Of a DNA stretch of 55,344 bases, positions 1 through 8,515 are shown piece by piece (within the stretch, counting starts at the first letter, position 1; the number at the start of each line of letters is the position of its first letter). The position numbers and the translations under genes were made by a program. The notes under the pieces were generated by a model. The model was not told the origin of the DNA and ran no database searches. It worked only from the letters and a program-made list of their open reading frames with translations. The stretch comes from Cesiribacter andamanensis AMV16 (GTDB taxonomy: Bacteria; Bacteroidota; Bacteroidia; Cytophagales; Cyclobacteriaceae). The stretch lies in assembly GCF_000348925.1 (NCBI RefSeq), contig NZ_AODQ01000016.1, positions 46-55,389 on the forward strand, written 5' to 3'.

Positions 1-329
1 AGTTTCTTTTTCCGATAATGATCGGTGAGGGTATTTTGGGCAATACGGGTAAGCCAGGCCCGTACATCCCGGGCCTCATGCAGCCGCTCGCAATTCTTAT
101 AGGCTTTTAGCATTACGTCGCTGAGCAGATCGTCGGTAAGGCTTTGCTCCCGGGTGCGCTGCTGCAGGTACTGGCGCAGGCTTTTGGCATGTTGCTGCCA
201 CACCCCCCAGGCCTGTGTGCATAATTCAGGCACAGCGGTTGCTGCTTCCGGAGCAGCTATGCAGGAGGTGCAGGTATCCGTAGGCTGCGCTACTAGCTGC
301 TGTTGTTGATAAGCGGATAAGGACTCCAT
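1..329 (-). CDS. ECF-type RNA polymerase sigma factor, SigZ-like (partial)
   Basis: This is the N-terminal part of a sigma-70 family ECF sigma factor; the gene runs off the left edge, so regions 3-4 are not visible. The readable 109 residues contain sigma region 2 with the typical core-binding pattern: DDLLSDVMLKAYKN, then a WLTRIAQNTLTDHYRKK stretch, where the DHYR motif matches the promoter-melting part of region 2. The order of motifs is closest to SigZ-type sigma factors in my memory of the family. The ATG at 329 is the first in frame. Ahead of region 2 lies an unusual extension of about 35 residues with three cysteines, including a CTSC pair. The gene diverges from the TonB-dependent receptor at 610. 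Bacteroidota ECF factors often control outer-membrane receptors, but no anti-sigma gene is visible here, so a regulatory link is only inference. Confidence 0.8.
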   Translation of the reverse strand, partial: MESLSAYQQQQLVAQPTDTCTSCIAAPEAATAVPELCTQAWGVWQQHAKSLRQYLQQRTREQSLTDDLLSDVMLKAYKNCERLHEARDVRAWLTRIAQNTLTDHYRKKK

Positions 330-609
330 AATAAACCAGGGATGTTGGCTTTTTCCAGCATGGAAGCCCGCTGGCTGTACAGCGGCGGTTGCTGCTTCCA
401 TGCGAGCTGTACACTAAAGATAGAAAATATTTCCCGTTTTTCTGGTAGGGCAATGGCGCTCCCTATTCTACCAGCATAGCAGATCTGTTCTGGCGGGTGG
501 AGGGTTCAGGGCATGCTGCCGCATTCCGAAACCACAATTTCTCATAGCTCTCGATTTTATGTACCTTGGGCTGTGGCAGGGGTAGTGCCCGCTGCTCAGC
601 TTAATTTTC

Positions 610-2949
610 ATGATGGGACAATCTATTTCTACAGGGGCTACCCTTGCCCTGCTGCTTTTTTTATGTTACCCGGCACTGGCTCAGCAACCTCAGCAAACGG
701 TGCGCGGGCAGGTGCTGGACCAGCAAAGCCTGCACCCCATCAGCGGGGTACAGCTGCTGCTGGTTGATGAAGAAGGCCTGCAGTATCAGACCACCAGCGA
801 TAGCCTGGGCCACTTTATGCTTACGGTGCCCATTGGGCGCTACCAGCTGCAGGCCCGGCACCTGGCCTACCAACCCCAACAGCTGCCCGAGTTGCTGGTG
901 TATGCCAGCCGGCTACCGGCGCTCCGCCTGCTGCTGGTAGCCCGGCAGGAAGTGCTGCAGGTAGTAACCGTTACGGCAGGGCAAGGGGCAGACCTTCCTG
1001 CCACGGCCGCCTCAATCCCCTTTACGGTTGAGCAGCTGCAGCGCACCCCTACCACCTTCTGGGATCCGGCTCGCTTTGTCGCCACAGCCCCGGGCGTTAC
1101 AACCGTAAATGATCAGGCCAATCATATCTCTGTACGGGGCCTGCCCCCCTGGGCGGTGCAGTGGCGGCTGCAGGGGGTATCCATCCTGAACCCTAACCAC
1201 CTGGCCAATGCCGGCACCCTGCAGGATCGGGCCGCTCCTGCCGGCGGAGGGGTCAACATCCTGAGCGGACAGCTGCTGGCCAACTCCAGATTCTGGCAGG
1301 GCTATGTTCCTCCCGGCTATGGCGGAGCCCTGGGCGGCATTTTTGATATGCAACTTCGGCCAGGTATCCGCCACAAAGCACATCACACCCTGCAAGCCAG
1401 CCTGCTGGGGCTTGATGCCGCTACCGAAGGCCCTCTGGGCAAGGGAGGCGCTTCTTACATAGTCAACTACCGCTACTCTACCGTGGGTCTGCTGGGCGAT
1501 CTGGGCGTAGACTTTGGCGGCGAATCCATCCGTTTTCAGGACCTTTCCTTTCATGTGGCTACCCCTTTAAAGGTAGGGGGACAGCTATCGGTATGGGGCA
1601 TGGGCGGCCTAAGCGCTAACCAGTTACGCCCGCTGGAAGATCCGGCCAGCTGGGAGCGGGAGCGCGATGCCCTATCGGTTGATTATACGGGCACCATGGG
1701 GGCCCTGGGCAGTAGCCTGGAGCTCCCCCTTTCGGGCCGTATTAGTCTGCAGGCCTCGCTGGCCTATTCCCTTCGGGAAGATACCCGGCAGGAAGTACTG
1801 ACCCTCTCTCCGGGCGGTACGCCTGATTTTCAGGCAGAAGATGACCTAAAGGAACACCTCTATTCGGGCAGGCTATTGGTGCAGGGAGGCAGTGCGCTGC
1901 TGCAATGGCAGCTGGGCGTAGAGGGAGAATGGCTAAACAGCAGTGGCGCTGCCAGCAGCCCCCTGCCCACCCCTCAGCAGTACTGGGCGGCCACCCAACG
2001 GCAGCAACTGCTGGCCCCCTTTGGCAGCCTGCGCTGGCAGCTTCACCGGGACTGGACGCTTAGCAGCGGCCTGCGGGCAGCCCACTGGTCTGCTGCCGAT
2101 GCCCTGCTGCTTCTGCCCCGACTTGTGGTAGACTGGCAGGCCACACAGCAACTTCAGCTCTGGCTGCAGCTGAGCCGGGAGGCGCAGCCACTGCCTACCC
2201 CCCTTCAGCTGGCACAGGCCTCCCTCTCGCCTGCCGAGCGGGCGCATGCCCCAGTGCAGAGTCTCTCGGCCAGCCTGGGGCAGCGACTTGCCCTTTCGGA
2301 GCAGCTGGTGTTTTCTACTGAAGCATTCATACATCGGCTCAGCCACATCCCTTCCCTGACGGGCAGCAGCACCTATCATGCACTAAATCTGCTGGACGAA
2401 TCCCTGCTGTTACCTCTGGAGGCGCAGGGCAGGGCCAGCAGCAGTGGCCTTACGGCCCAGCTGCGCCAGCAGTTCAGGCGAGGGTATTTTTACCGCCTAA
2501 ACGGTAGCCTGCTCTATACCCGGCATGAGGTTGGCGGCGAACAGCAACGCCTGCGCTATGACCCGGGCTGGTCGGCTGCACTGGTGTGGGGTAAGGAATG
2601 GAAAAAGCAGCGGCCCAGTGCGGTGCGCCGCCTAGGGGTATTTGGCCGCAGCAGCCTGCGGGGCGGGCACCGCTTACCGGGCATTGATGAGGCCGCCTCG
2701 CAGCAACGCATGCGCAGCCAGTGGAACTATGCCAGCCAGGAGCAACTTCCCGCCTATGCCAGCCTGGATATCCGCCTGAGCCACATCCGCGAGAAAACCA
2801 ACTACACCCGCACCTGGTCGCTTGATCTGCAAAACCTTCTGGCCCGGGAAAACATTGCAGGCTACTACTATGATCGCCTGCTGCAGGAAGTTAAACCCCT
2901 CAACCAGATGGGTCTGATACCGGTGCTGGCCTATCGGGTAGAATTTTAA
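610..2949 (+). CDS. TonB-dependent outer-membrane receptor with CarboxypepD_reg-like domain
   Basis: A 779-residue outer-membrane receptor. Residues 1-25 form a Sec signal peptide ending in ALAQQ. Residues about 30-110 look like the carboxypeptidase-regulatory-like beta domain common at the front of Bacteroidota TonB receptors (VRGQVLDQQS...GVQLLLVD). Residues about 120-235 form the plug, with ISVRGLPPWAVQW and DRAAPAGGGVNILSG. The rest is rich in alternating hydrophobic strands, as expected for a 22-strand barrel, and the protein ends in a terminal phenylalanine (AYRVEF), typical of BamA-inserted porins. It is not a SusC of standard length (about 1000 aa) and no SusD lies beside it, so the substrate is unknown. 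Two ATGs (610 and 613) are adjacent; the first is used. It ends facing glmS, with a shared terminator between. Confidence 0.85.
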   Translation: MMGQSISTGATLALLLFLCYPALAQQPQQTVRGQVLDQQSLHPISGVQLLLVDEEGLQYQTTSDSLGHFMLTVPIGRYQLQARHLAYQPQQLPELLVYASRLPALRLLLVARQEVLQVVTVTAGQGADLPATAASIPFTVEQLQRTPTTFWDPARFVATAPGVTTVNDQANHISVRGLPPWAVQWRLQGVSILNPNHLANAGTLQDRAAPAGGGVNILSGQLLANSRFWQGYVPPGYGGALGGIFDMQLRPGIRHKAHHTLQASLLGLDAATEGPLGKGGASYIVNYRYSTVGLLGDLGVDFGGESIRFQDLSFHVATPLKVGGQLSVWGMGGLSANQLRPLEDPASWERERDALSVDYTGTMGALGSSLELPLSGRISLQASLAYSLREDTRQEVLTLSPGGTPDFQAEDDLKEHLYSGRLLVQGGSALLQWQLGVEGEWLNSSGAASSPLPTPQQYWAATQRQQLLAPFGSLRWQLHRDWTLSSGLRAAHWSAADALLLLPRLVVDWQATQQLQLWLQLSREAQPLPTPLQLAQASLSPAERAHAPVQSLSASLGQRLALSEQLVFSTEAFIHRLSHIPSLTGSSTYHALNLLDESLLLPLEAQGRASSSGLTAQLRQQFRRGYFYRLNGSLLYTRHEVGGEQQRLRYDPGWSAALVWGKEWKKQRPSAVRRLGVFGRSSLRGGHRLPGIDEAASQQRMRSQWNYASQEQLPAYASLDIRLSHIREKTNYTRTWSLDLQNLLARENIAGYYYDRLLQEVKPLNQMGLIPVLAYRVEF

Positions 2950-2978
2950 GGGGTGCCAATACTCTAGGTCTCAAAAAA

Positions 2979-3008
2979 AGAAAGCCATCCGGGTGGATGG
3001 CTTTCTTG
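2979..3008. terminator. Bidirectional intrinsic terminator between the receptor gene and glmS
   Basis: A perfect 11-bp stem (GAAAGCCATCC paired with GGATGGCTTTC around a GGGT loop) is flanked by an A run on the left and T-rich sequence on the right. It lies between two convergent genes, so it can end transcription from both sides. Confidence 0.85.
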
Positions 3009-3031
3009 TTTATACTATATAAATCAAGTGC

Positions 3032-4870
3032 TTACTCTACCGTAACCGACTTGGCCAGGTTACGGGGCTGGTCTACGTTGCAGCCACGCATTACAGCTAT
3101 GTGGTAGGAGAGCAGCTGCAGCGGAATTACCGATACCAGCGGCATCAGCGCCTCATGGGTAGCCGGCACCTCAATCACAAACTCGGCCATTTCCGGAATT
3201 ACGGTATCGCCTTCGGTTACAATGGCAATTACCCGGCCTTTGCGCGCCCGTACTTCCTGTATGTTGGATACGATCTTTTCATAGGATTTATCCCGTGTGG
3301 CAATGAACACCACCGGCATTTCCTCATCGATTAGGGCAATGGGGCCGTGCTTCATTTCGGCAGCGGGATAGCCTTCTGCATGGATGTAGGAGATCTCCTT
3401 CAGCTTCAATGCCCCTTCAAGCGCTACCGGGAAGTTATAGCCACGGCCCAGGTACAGGAAATTGCGGGCATCTTTAAATAGCTCGGAAATGTACTTTACC
3501 TGATCATTCAGCTGCAGGGCCTTTTCTACTTTGCTGGGAATGGTTTCCAGCTCAATAAGCATCTGGTTATACTGCGTAAGGGGCAGGGTGCCTCGTTTAA
3601 AGGCTACCTGCAGGGCCATCATGGCCAGTACGGTAAGCTGTGCGGTAAAGGCCTTGGTAGAGGCCACGCCAATCTCGGGACCGGCATGAGTATAGGCCCC
3701 TTCATGGGTAATGCGGGAAATGGACGAGCCCACCACATTGCACACGCCAAAGATAATGGCGCCTTTGCTCTTGGCCAGCTCAATGGCCGCCATGGTATCG
3801 GCCGTTTCGCCCGACTGGGAGATGGCAATCACTACATCCCCTTCCTTGATCACCGGGTTGCGGTAGCGGAATTCGGAGGCATACTCTACTTCTACCGGAA
3901 TGCGACAGAATTCCTCAAAGAGGTACTCGGCTACCATACCGGCATGCCAGGAGGTACCGCAGGCCACAATAATGATGCGGTCGGCATTTTCCAGCCGGTT
4001 GGCGTATTCCCGTATGCCGCCCAGCTTCAGATAGCCCTCATCGGCCTTTAGGCGGCCTCTAAGACAGTCGGCGATGGAACGGGGCTGCTCAAAGATTTCC
4101 TTGAGCATGAAGTGATCGAACCCGCCTTTTTCAATGGCTTCCAGCTCCATGTCCAGTACCTGTATATAAGGGTTGGACACCTCATCCTGGGTGTTTTTGA
4201 TCTGGAGGGTGTTGTTGCGGATTACGGCAATCTCAAAATCGTTCAGGTACACCACCTCATTGGTGTACTCGATGATGGGGGTAGCATCGGAGGCCAGGAA
4301 ATACTCGCCCTTGCCAATACCTACTACCAGGGGGCTGCCTTTGCGGGCGGCCACAAGGGTGGAGGGATCTTTTTCATCCATCACCACAATGGCATAGGCA
4401 CCTACCACCTGGGTTAGGGCCAGGCGGACGGCCTCTTCAAGCGAGCACTTTTCGTGCGTCTGAATATCCTCGATAAAATGGATGAGCACCTCGGTATCGG
4501 TCTCGCTTTTGAACTGGTGCCCCTTGCGGGCCAGCTCTACCTTCAGGGAGCTGTAGTTCTCAATAATACCGTTGTGGATAATGGCCAGCTTGCCATTTGA
4601 ACCCGTATGCGGGTGCGCATTTACGTTATTGGGGGCACCGTGGGTAGCCCAGCGGGTATGGCCCATGCCAATGCCGCCCTGCAGGTTCTGGCCCTGCGTT
4701 ACCTGTTCCAGCTCCGATACCTTGCCCTGCTGCTTGTAGATGTTCAGGTTCCCCTCATGCATCAGTGCAATGCCTGCACTGTCATAGCCGCGGTACTCCA
4801 GGCGCTTCAGGCCTTTTAGTACTACCGGATATGCCTCCCTATGCCCTATATAGGCAACAATTCCACACAT
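3032..4870 (-). CDS. glmS: Glutamine--fructose-6-phosphate aminotransferase (isomerizing)
   Basis: This 612-residue enzyme makes glucosamine-6-phosphate from fructose-6-phosphate and glutamine, the first step toward UDP-GlcNAc for peptidoglycan and lipid A. The N-terminal class-II glutaminase domain starts with MCGIVAYIG; the Cys2 nucleophile is exposed after Met removal. GHTRWATHG and the EYRGYDSAG stretch are family hallmarks. Two SIS domains follow (ACGTSWHAG...SQSGETADT and LGRGYNFPVALEGALKLKE), and the C-terminus is NLAKSVTVE, the usual family end. The length is full. It lies 16 bp downstream of the DUF4270 lipoprotein gene and is probably the last gene of a three-gene leftward operon. 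No glmS ribozyme is seen upstream. Confidence 0.97.
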   Translation of the reverse strand: MCGIVAYIGHREAYPVVLKGLKRLEYRGYDSAGIALMHEGNLNIYKQQGKVSELEQVTQGQNLQGGIGMGHTRWATHGAPNNVNAHPHTGSNGKLAIIHNGIIENYSSLKVELARKGHQFKSETDTEVLIHFIEDIQTHEKCSLEEAVRLALTQVVGAYAIVVMDEKDPSTLVAARKGSPLVVGIGKGEYFLASDATPIIEYTNEVVYLNDFEIAVIRNNTLQIKNTQDEVSNPYIQVLDMELEAIEKGGFDHFMLKEIFEQPRSIADCLRGRLKADEGYLKLGGIREYANRLENADRIIIVACGTSWHAGMVAEYLFEEFCRIPVEVEYASEFRYRNPVIKEGDVVIAISQSGETADTMAAIELAKSKGAIIFGVCNVVGSSISRITHEGAYTHAGPEIGVASTKAFTAQLTVLAMMALQVAFKRGTLPLTQYNQMLIELETIPSKVEKALQLNDQVKYISELFKDARNFLYLGRGYNFPVALEGALKLKEISYIHAEGYPAAEMKHGPIALIDEEMPVVFIATRDKSYEKIVSNIQEVRARKGRVIAIVTEGDTVIPEMAEFVIEVPATHEALMPLVSVIPLQLLSYHIAVMRGCNVDQPRNLAKSVTVE

Positions 4871-4886
4871 AACCTACACAAATTAG

Positions 4887-6347
4887 TTAATTGGATCCTT
4901 TCATTTTGGTATACCAGAGCTTCAGCTTCAGCTGGTTGCTCCGCACGGCAAAACCGGCAGGGCTATAGAATGCGGCATCCTGCGGATAGAGCACGGCCTG
5001 CAGGTAGCGATCTTCCCCGGTGCGCAAAAACTGCTCCAGATTGTAGGCTACATCAGACTGGTAATAATTTACGTTGGTCTCACCTACAGCATAGGTGCGG
5101 TTTACAGTGGTAAAGGCCCGCTCAAAGGGGCTCTGCTGTGTACCTACAGTTGCTAAAAAGCGGCGGTTGTTCTCATCTACAAAGTAGAGTTCCAGGCCCT
5201 GCGGCAGGGGCTGGCGGGCGCCTGGGCCGGCAACCACACTGTCTACTTCCACCACAGCACGGTTCAGGATAAAGATCTCATCTTCCATGCCTAGCACAAA
5301 TTCTTTAAAAGGCGAGAGATCCAGTCTGGGATAAATGCCGCTCAGAGCCTGAAAATAGACCCGCCCATCCTGTGAACTAAACTCTTCCATATGGCCGGCT
5401 GCCGATGCACCTTCCAGACCAGTGCCTGTGCGATCGGTGGTAAGGGCAAAATAGGCCGGGTGGGAGGTAAAGTAATATTCGGCTACCAGAGGCTTGGGCT
5501 CTATAAACGGCAGGCGTATGGTGCGCTGCTCGGTTCCCTGTGTATAATAAAGGGTAAGACCGGCATTGAGGCTGGTAATGTCGTACCGGGTAAGAAAGGT
5601 ATTGCCGGCGCTTGGCACAATGGAAATTCCCTTAAAGAACTCAGCAAAGGCAGCTTCCTGCACCTCCCGCTCCTGATCCTGGTTGCTGCGCAGCAGAAGC
5701 AGCAGCTGCTCGGCCAGAGCCTGATCAATAGGGGCAGAAATGCGCCGCTGGGCAGGCTGTTGAATGGCCGCCGTGGTATCCAGACTGGTAGAACTGGTCA
5801 CATACTCCGAGATATCGAGCGAAAACTGCCCGATCTGTGCGCCTACCTCCCGGGTCTGCCCTGCATAGTAGTTGTAATAGCGTACCGGAATGGTATCATT
5901 ATGCATGGCGGTGCGGGTGGGGGCTATCGGGGCGTTTAGCTGGTGAATGCTAAAGTTCTGCACCGGGGTAAGGCTGGCGCCGTACACATCCCGGTTGTTC
6001 CAGTACAGGTTGAGCCTGGCCGAATCCAGGCGTACGTAGGTACCCAGCGTAGGCAGTACCGCCGGCAGGGACAGGTTGGCATAGAGCTCCGCCTGCACCG
6101 TACCAAAGGTAGGGCTCTGCAGCCTGCCAATGTAGGGGGCAAAATAAGCAGTTTCGCTGGTGGCCCGCAGCGAGGTATAGAGGCTGTCGGACCTTACCTG
6201 AGTGGGGGATACAGAAAACTCGGCGTAGTGGGTGGAAAGATCTCCGGTGTTGGGGTTGAGGTTGGCACCCAGATCGGTGGGTTCTTCACAAGCGAAAAAG
6301 AGGGCCGGCAAAAGCGCCAGCCCCATTTTCTTAACCAGCAAGTTCAT
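4887..6347 (-). CDS. DUF4270 family lipoprotein
   Basis: A 486-residue predicted lipoprotein. The N-terminus has two Lys, a hydrophobic stretch and a lipobox ending in FFAC (Cys at about residue 20), followed by EEPTDLGANLNP, an opening typical of DUF4270 proteins in Bacteroidota. The rest is rich in beta strands and Tyr/Asn/Thr with no enzymatic motif I recognise. The start at 6347 overlaps the 3' end of the glycosyltransferase gene by 17 bp, and glmS follows 16 bp after the stop. Location is predicted as outer-membrane or periplasmic anchored; no Asp at +2 suggests sorting to the outer membrane is possible. The function of DUF4270 is not established to my knowledge. The tight coupling to a glycosyltransferase fold and glmS suggests a cell-envelope role, which is inference. 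Confidence 0.8.
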   Translation of the reverse strand: MNLLVKKMGLALLPALFFACEEPTDLGANLNPNTGDLSTHYAEFSVSPTQVRSDSLYTSLRATSETAYFAPYIGRLQSPTFGTVQAELYANLSLPAVLPTLGTYVRLDSARLNLYWNNRDVYGASLTPVQNFSIHQLNAPIAPTRTAMHNDTIPVRYYNYYAGQTREVGAQIGQFSLDISEYVTSSTSLDTTAAIQQPAQRRISAPIDQALAEQLLLLLRSNQDQEREVQEAAFAEFFKGISIVPSAGNTFLTRYDITSLNAGLTLYYTQGTEQRTIRLPFIEPKPLVAEYYFTSHPAYFALTTDRTGTGLEGASAAGHMEEFSSQDGRVYFQALSGIYPRLDLSPFKEFVLGMEDEIFILNRAVVEVDSVVAGPGARQPLPQGLELYFVDENNRRFLATVGTQQSPFERAFTTVNRTYAVGETNVNYYQSDVAYNLEQFLRTGEDRYLQAVLYPQDAAFYSPAGFAVRSNQLKLKLWYTKMKGSN

Positions 6348-7143
6348 TATATAAGTTGTAGTAGGAGTCTAGAAAATCTTTGTCTTGGTCAAAGGTATCT
6401 ATTTTTTTGGTACCGTCAACTCCACTAAAGAGCATATTGAGGCTTTCGCTGAATTTCTCATGGCCCTTTACTACGGCATCGGAATACTGAATACCCACCT
6501 TGATAAAGCCTTCAAAGTCGGCCGACTGCAGCGCTTCCAGCATGCTGTCGTCCACATCAATCATTTTTACCTTGTCCAGTAGATCTAGGCCAAATTTATG
6601 CTGAAATGAATTGTTATATACTGTGAAAACGGTCTTGGTATTCTTGAAAAGCGGATCGTTTTTGTAGGTACTCTTCAGGTACATGGGAATCAGGCTTGTC
6701 ATCCAGTCGTTGCAATGTACAATATCCGGTGACCAGCCCAGCTTCCGTACCGTTTCAATCACCCCTTTGCAGAAGAAGATAGCCCGCTCGTCGTTGTCCT
6801 TGTAAAATTTATTCTCTTTGTCTACAAAAACGTATTTGCGCTGGAAGTAGTCTTCATTGTCAATAAAGTATACCTGCAGCTTAGCGTTGGGAATAGAAGC
6901 CACCTTAATGATAAGTGGTTTTTCTTCATCCCCCACCGAAATGTTAATACCCGAAAGTCTTACCACTTCATGCAGCCGGTTTTTGCGCTCATTGATGAGC
7001 CCGAAACGCGGCACCAAAATCCGGATCTCCATACCCCGCTCCTGCATAGCCTGTGGAAGCATGCGCACAAAATTGGCAACTTCGGTGGTTTGCAAAAACG
7101 GATCGATTTCACTGGCTACATACAAAATGCGTAATTTACACAT
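6331..7143 (-). CDS. Short glycogen/starch synthase-like protein (GT5 N-terminal domain only)
   Basis: A 270-residue protein matching only the N-terminal Rossmann domain of glycogen/starch synthases (GT5). It opens with LRILYVASEIDPF and carries PDIVHCNDWMTSLIP, equivalent to the conserved HxHDW-type region, plus a VFTVYNNSFQ stretch. Full GlgA is about 470-500 residues with a second GT1-like domain holding nucleotide-sugar contacts; that half is absent and is not found downstream, where DUF4270 starts 17 bp before this stop. The short form seems intact rather than truncated by a stop, because spacing to the next gene is operon-like. The canonical N-terminal KxGG loop for ADP-glucose is not visible (TEVANFVRML is at that place), so synthase activity is doubtful. 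A promoter-like site lies at 7188-7218. Confidence 0.75.
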   Translation of the reverse strand: MCKLRILYVASEIDPFLQTTEVANFVRMLPQAMQERGMEIRILVPRFGLINERKNRLHEVVRLSGINISVGDEEKPLIIKVASIPNAKLQVYFIDNEDYFQRKYVFVDKENKFYKDNDERAIFFCKGVIETVRKLGWSPDIVHCNDWMTSLIPMYLKSTYKNDPLFKNTKTVFTVYNNSFQHKFGLDLLDKVKMIDVDDSMLEALQSADFEGFIKVGIQYSDAVVKGHEKFSESLNMLFSGVDGTKKIDTFDQDKDFLDSYYNLYNELAG

Positions 7144-7187
7144 ACCTTGGGGCTAGATGTTTAGAAAGAACTAAAGTATTCAAGCCC

Positions 7188-7218
7188 CAAAAATACAAAA
7201 AAAAGGGGGCTTTTCAAG
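7188..7218 (-). promoter_or_regulatory. Bacteroidota-type promoter for the GT5/DUF4270/glmS operon
   Basis: On the minus strand the sequence reads CTTG, 19 bases, then TATTTTTG (7195-7188), which matches the Bacteroidota TTTG-N19-TAnnTTTG pattern with one mismatch in the -33 box. The -7 box lies about 45 bp upstream of the start codon at 7143. Confidence 0.5.
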
Positions 7219-7238
7219 AAATAATCCACCAATTAACG

Positions 7239-7246
7239 TATGTTTG
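7239..7246 (+). promoter_or_regulatory. Candidate -7 box for panC
   Basis: TATGTTTG matches the TAnnTTTG -7 element and lies 32 bp upstream of the panC ATG at 7279. The -33 region has only a weak TTTT match, so this is a partial promoter call. It is divergent from the promoter at 7188-7218. Confidence 0.4.
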
Positions 7247-7278
7247 CCGCCATTTAGTGCATTTTGCCTGCTCCTTTT

Positions 7279-8157
7279 ATGTTGGTTTTCAGGAAAAAAG
7301 AAGCGCTGCGGCAGCATCTGCAGGAGCAACGCCGGTCAGGAACTACCCTGGGACTGGTGCCTACCATGGGCGCCCTGCATCAGGGGCATCTTTCGCTGCT
7401 GCAACACGCCCTGGCCAGTTGCGGGCATGTGGTATGCAGTGTTTTTGTGAATCCCACCCAGTTTACCAGGGCCGAAGATCTGGAAAAATATCCGCGCATG
7501 CCCGAGCAGGATCTGGCCCTGCTGGAAGCTGCCGGTTGCCATACGGTTTTTCTGCCTGAAGTAGAAGAGATGTACCCCAGCCAGGCCCTTACCCACATGC
7601 ACTTTGGCCCGCTGGAAGCCGTAATGGAAGGCCGCTACCGCCCCGGGCACTTCAGCGGCGTAGGCCTGGTGGTCAGCAAGCTCTTTAATATAGTACAGCC
7701 CGACAAGGCCTTTTTCGGGCAAAAAGACCTGCAGCAGTGCCGCATCATTGAGCAGCTGGTACGGGATCTCTCCTTCCCCATTGAAATTACACTGGTGCCT
7801 ACCCTGCGCGAGGCCGATGGACTGGCGCTATCTTCCCGCAACATGCGCCTGAGCGCAGCCGGCCGCCAAACGGCTACCCACCTGCACCAGGCCCTACAGC
7901 AGGCCGCCCGGGCACTGCAGGAGGGGGCAAGCCCCCAAACGGCTCAAAATGGGGCATTATCTTACCTGCAGGGGGTACCCGAGCTGGAGCCTGAGTACTT
8001 TTGCATTGTAGAAGGCGGAACTTTGCAGGAACTGGACACTGTTTTGCAGGCAGAATCAGTAGCCCTGTGTGTGGCCGCCTATGTAGAAGGGGTCCGCCTC
8101 ATTGATAATCTGCTTCTTGCACCATATACTATTACTACTACCACTACTAGACCTTAA
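7279..8157 (+). CDS. panC: Pantoate--beta-alanine ligase
   Basis: A 292-residue ATP-dependent ligase joining pantoate and beta-alanine to make pantothenate (vitamin B5, CoA precursor). The nucleotidyltransferase HIGH-type motif is [10 protein letters not shown] at residues about 28-37. VNPTQF, the [11 protein letters not shown] stretch, FGQKDLQQ and the KMSKS-like [11 protein letters not shown] are all present. The frame is open from a TTG at 7264, but the ATG at 7279 gives the normal N-terminus ([12 protein letters not shown]) and is preferred. panD starts 8 bp after the stop, so the last two steps' substrates are made together: PanD supplies beta-alanine for PanC. Confidence 0.96.
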   Translation: MLVFRKKEALRQHLQEQRRSGTTLGLVPTMGALHQGHLSLLQHALASCGHVVCSVFVNPTQFTRAEDLEKYPRMPEQDLALLEAAGCHTVFLPEVEEMYPSQALTHMHFGPLEAVMEGRYRPGHFSGVGLVVSKLFNIVQPDKAFFGQKDLQQCRIIEQLVRDLSFPIEITLVPTLREADGLALSSRNMRLSAAGRQTATHLHQALQQAARALQEGASPQTAQNGALSYLQGVPELEPEYFCIVEGGTLQELDTVLQAESVALCVAAYVEGVRLIDNLLLAPYTITTTTTRP

Positions 8158-8165
8158 CAGCACCG

Positions 8166-8513
8166 ATGTTTATCCAGGTACTGAAATCGAAAATTCACCG
8201 GGTTAAAATTACGCAGGCCGAATTGCACTACGTAGGCAGCATTACCATAGATGAAGATCTGCTGGATGCCGCCGCCCTCATTGAGGGTGAAAAAGTGCAG
8301 GTGGTAAATGTGAACAATGGCGAGCGGCTCGAGACCTATGTGATCAGGGGCGAGCGTGGCAGTGGCATGATCTGCATGAACGGCCCTGCCGCCCGCAAGG
8401 TGCAGGTAGGCGATGTGGTGATCATTATTTCCTATGCCTTTATGACCCCGGACGAGGCACGTACGTATAAACCCTCGGTAATCTTTCCGGACGATACGAA
8501 TAAACTCCCTTAG
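8166..8513 (+). CDS. panD: Aspartate 1-decarboxylase (pyruvoyl proenzyme)
   Basis: A 115-residue proenzyme that makes beta-alanine from aspartate. The self-cleavage site is Gly24-Ser25 in YVGSITID, where Ser25 becomes the pyruvoyl group. Catalytic-region residues in the family such as Tyr in [11 protein letters not shown] and the NGPAAR loop are present. The length is typical for the family. It sits between panC (8 bp) and the GTG start of the flippase-like gene (2 bp after its stop), so translation of all three is likely coupled. Confidence 0.96.
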   Translation: MFIQVLKSKIHRVKITQAELHYVGSITIDEDLLDAAALIEGEKVQVVNVNNGERLETYVIRGERGSGMICMNGPAARKVQVGDVVIIISYAFMTPDEARTYKPSVIFPDDTNKLP

Positions 8514-8515
8514 GT

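Noticed and set aside
513-767. An 84-codon plus-strand frame upstream of the TonB receptor
   Set aside because: It overlaps the receptor's signal peptide region in another frame and has no family features.
3032-4870. A glmS ribozyme or riboswitch upstream of glmS
   Set aside because: Only 16 bp separate glmS from the upstream gene, leaving no room for the ribozyme.
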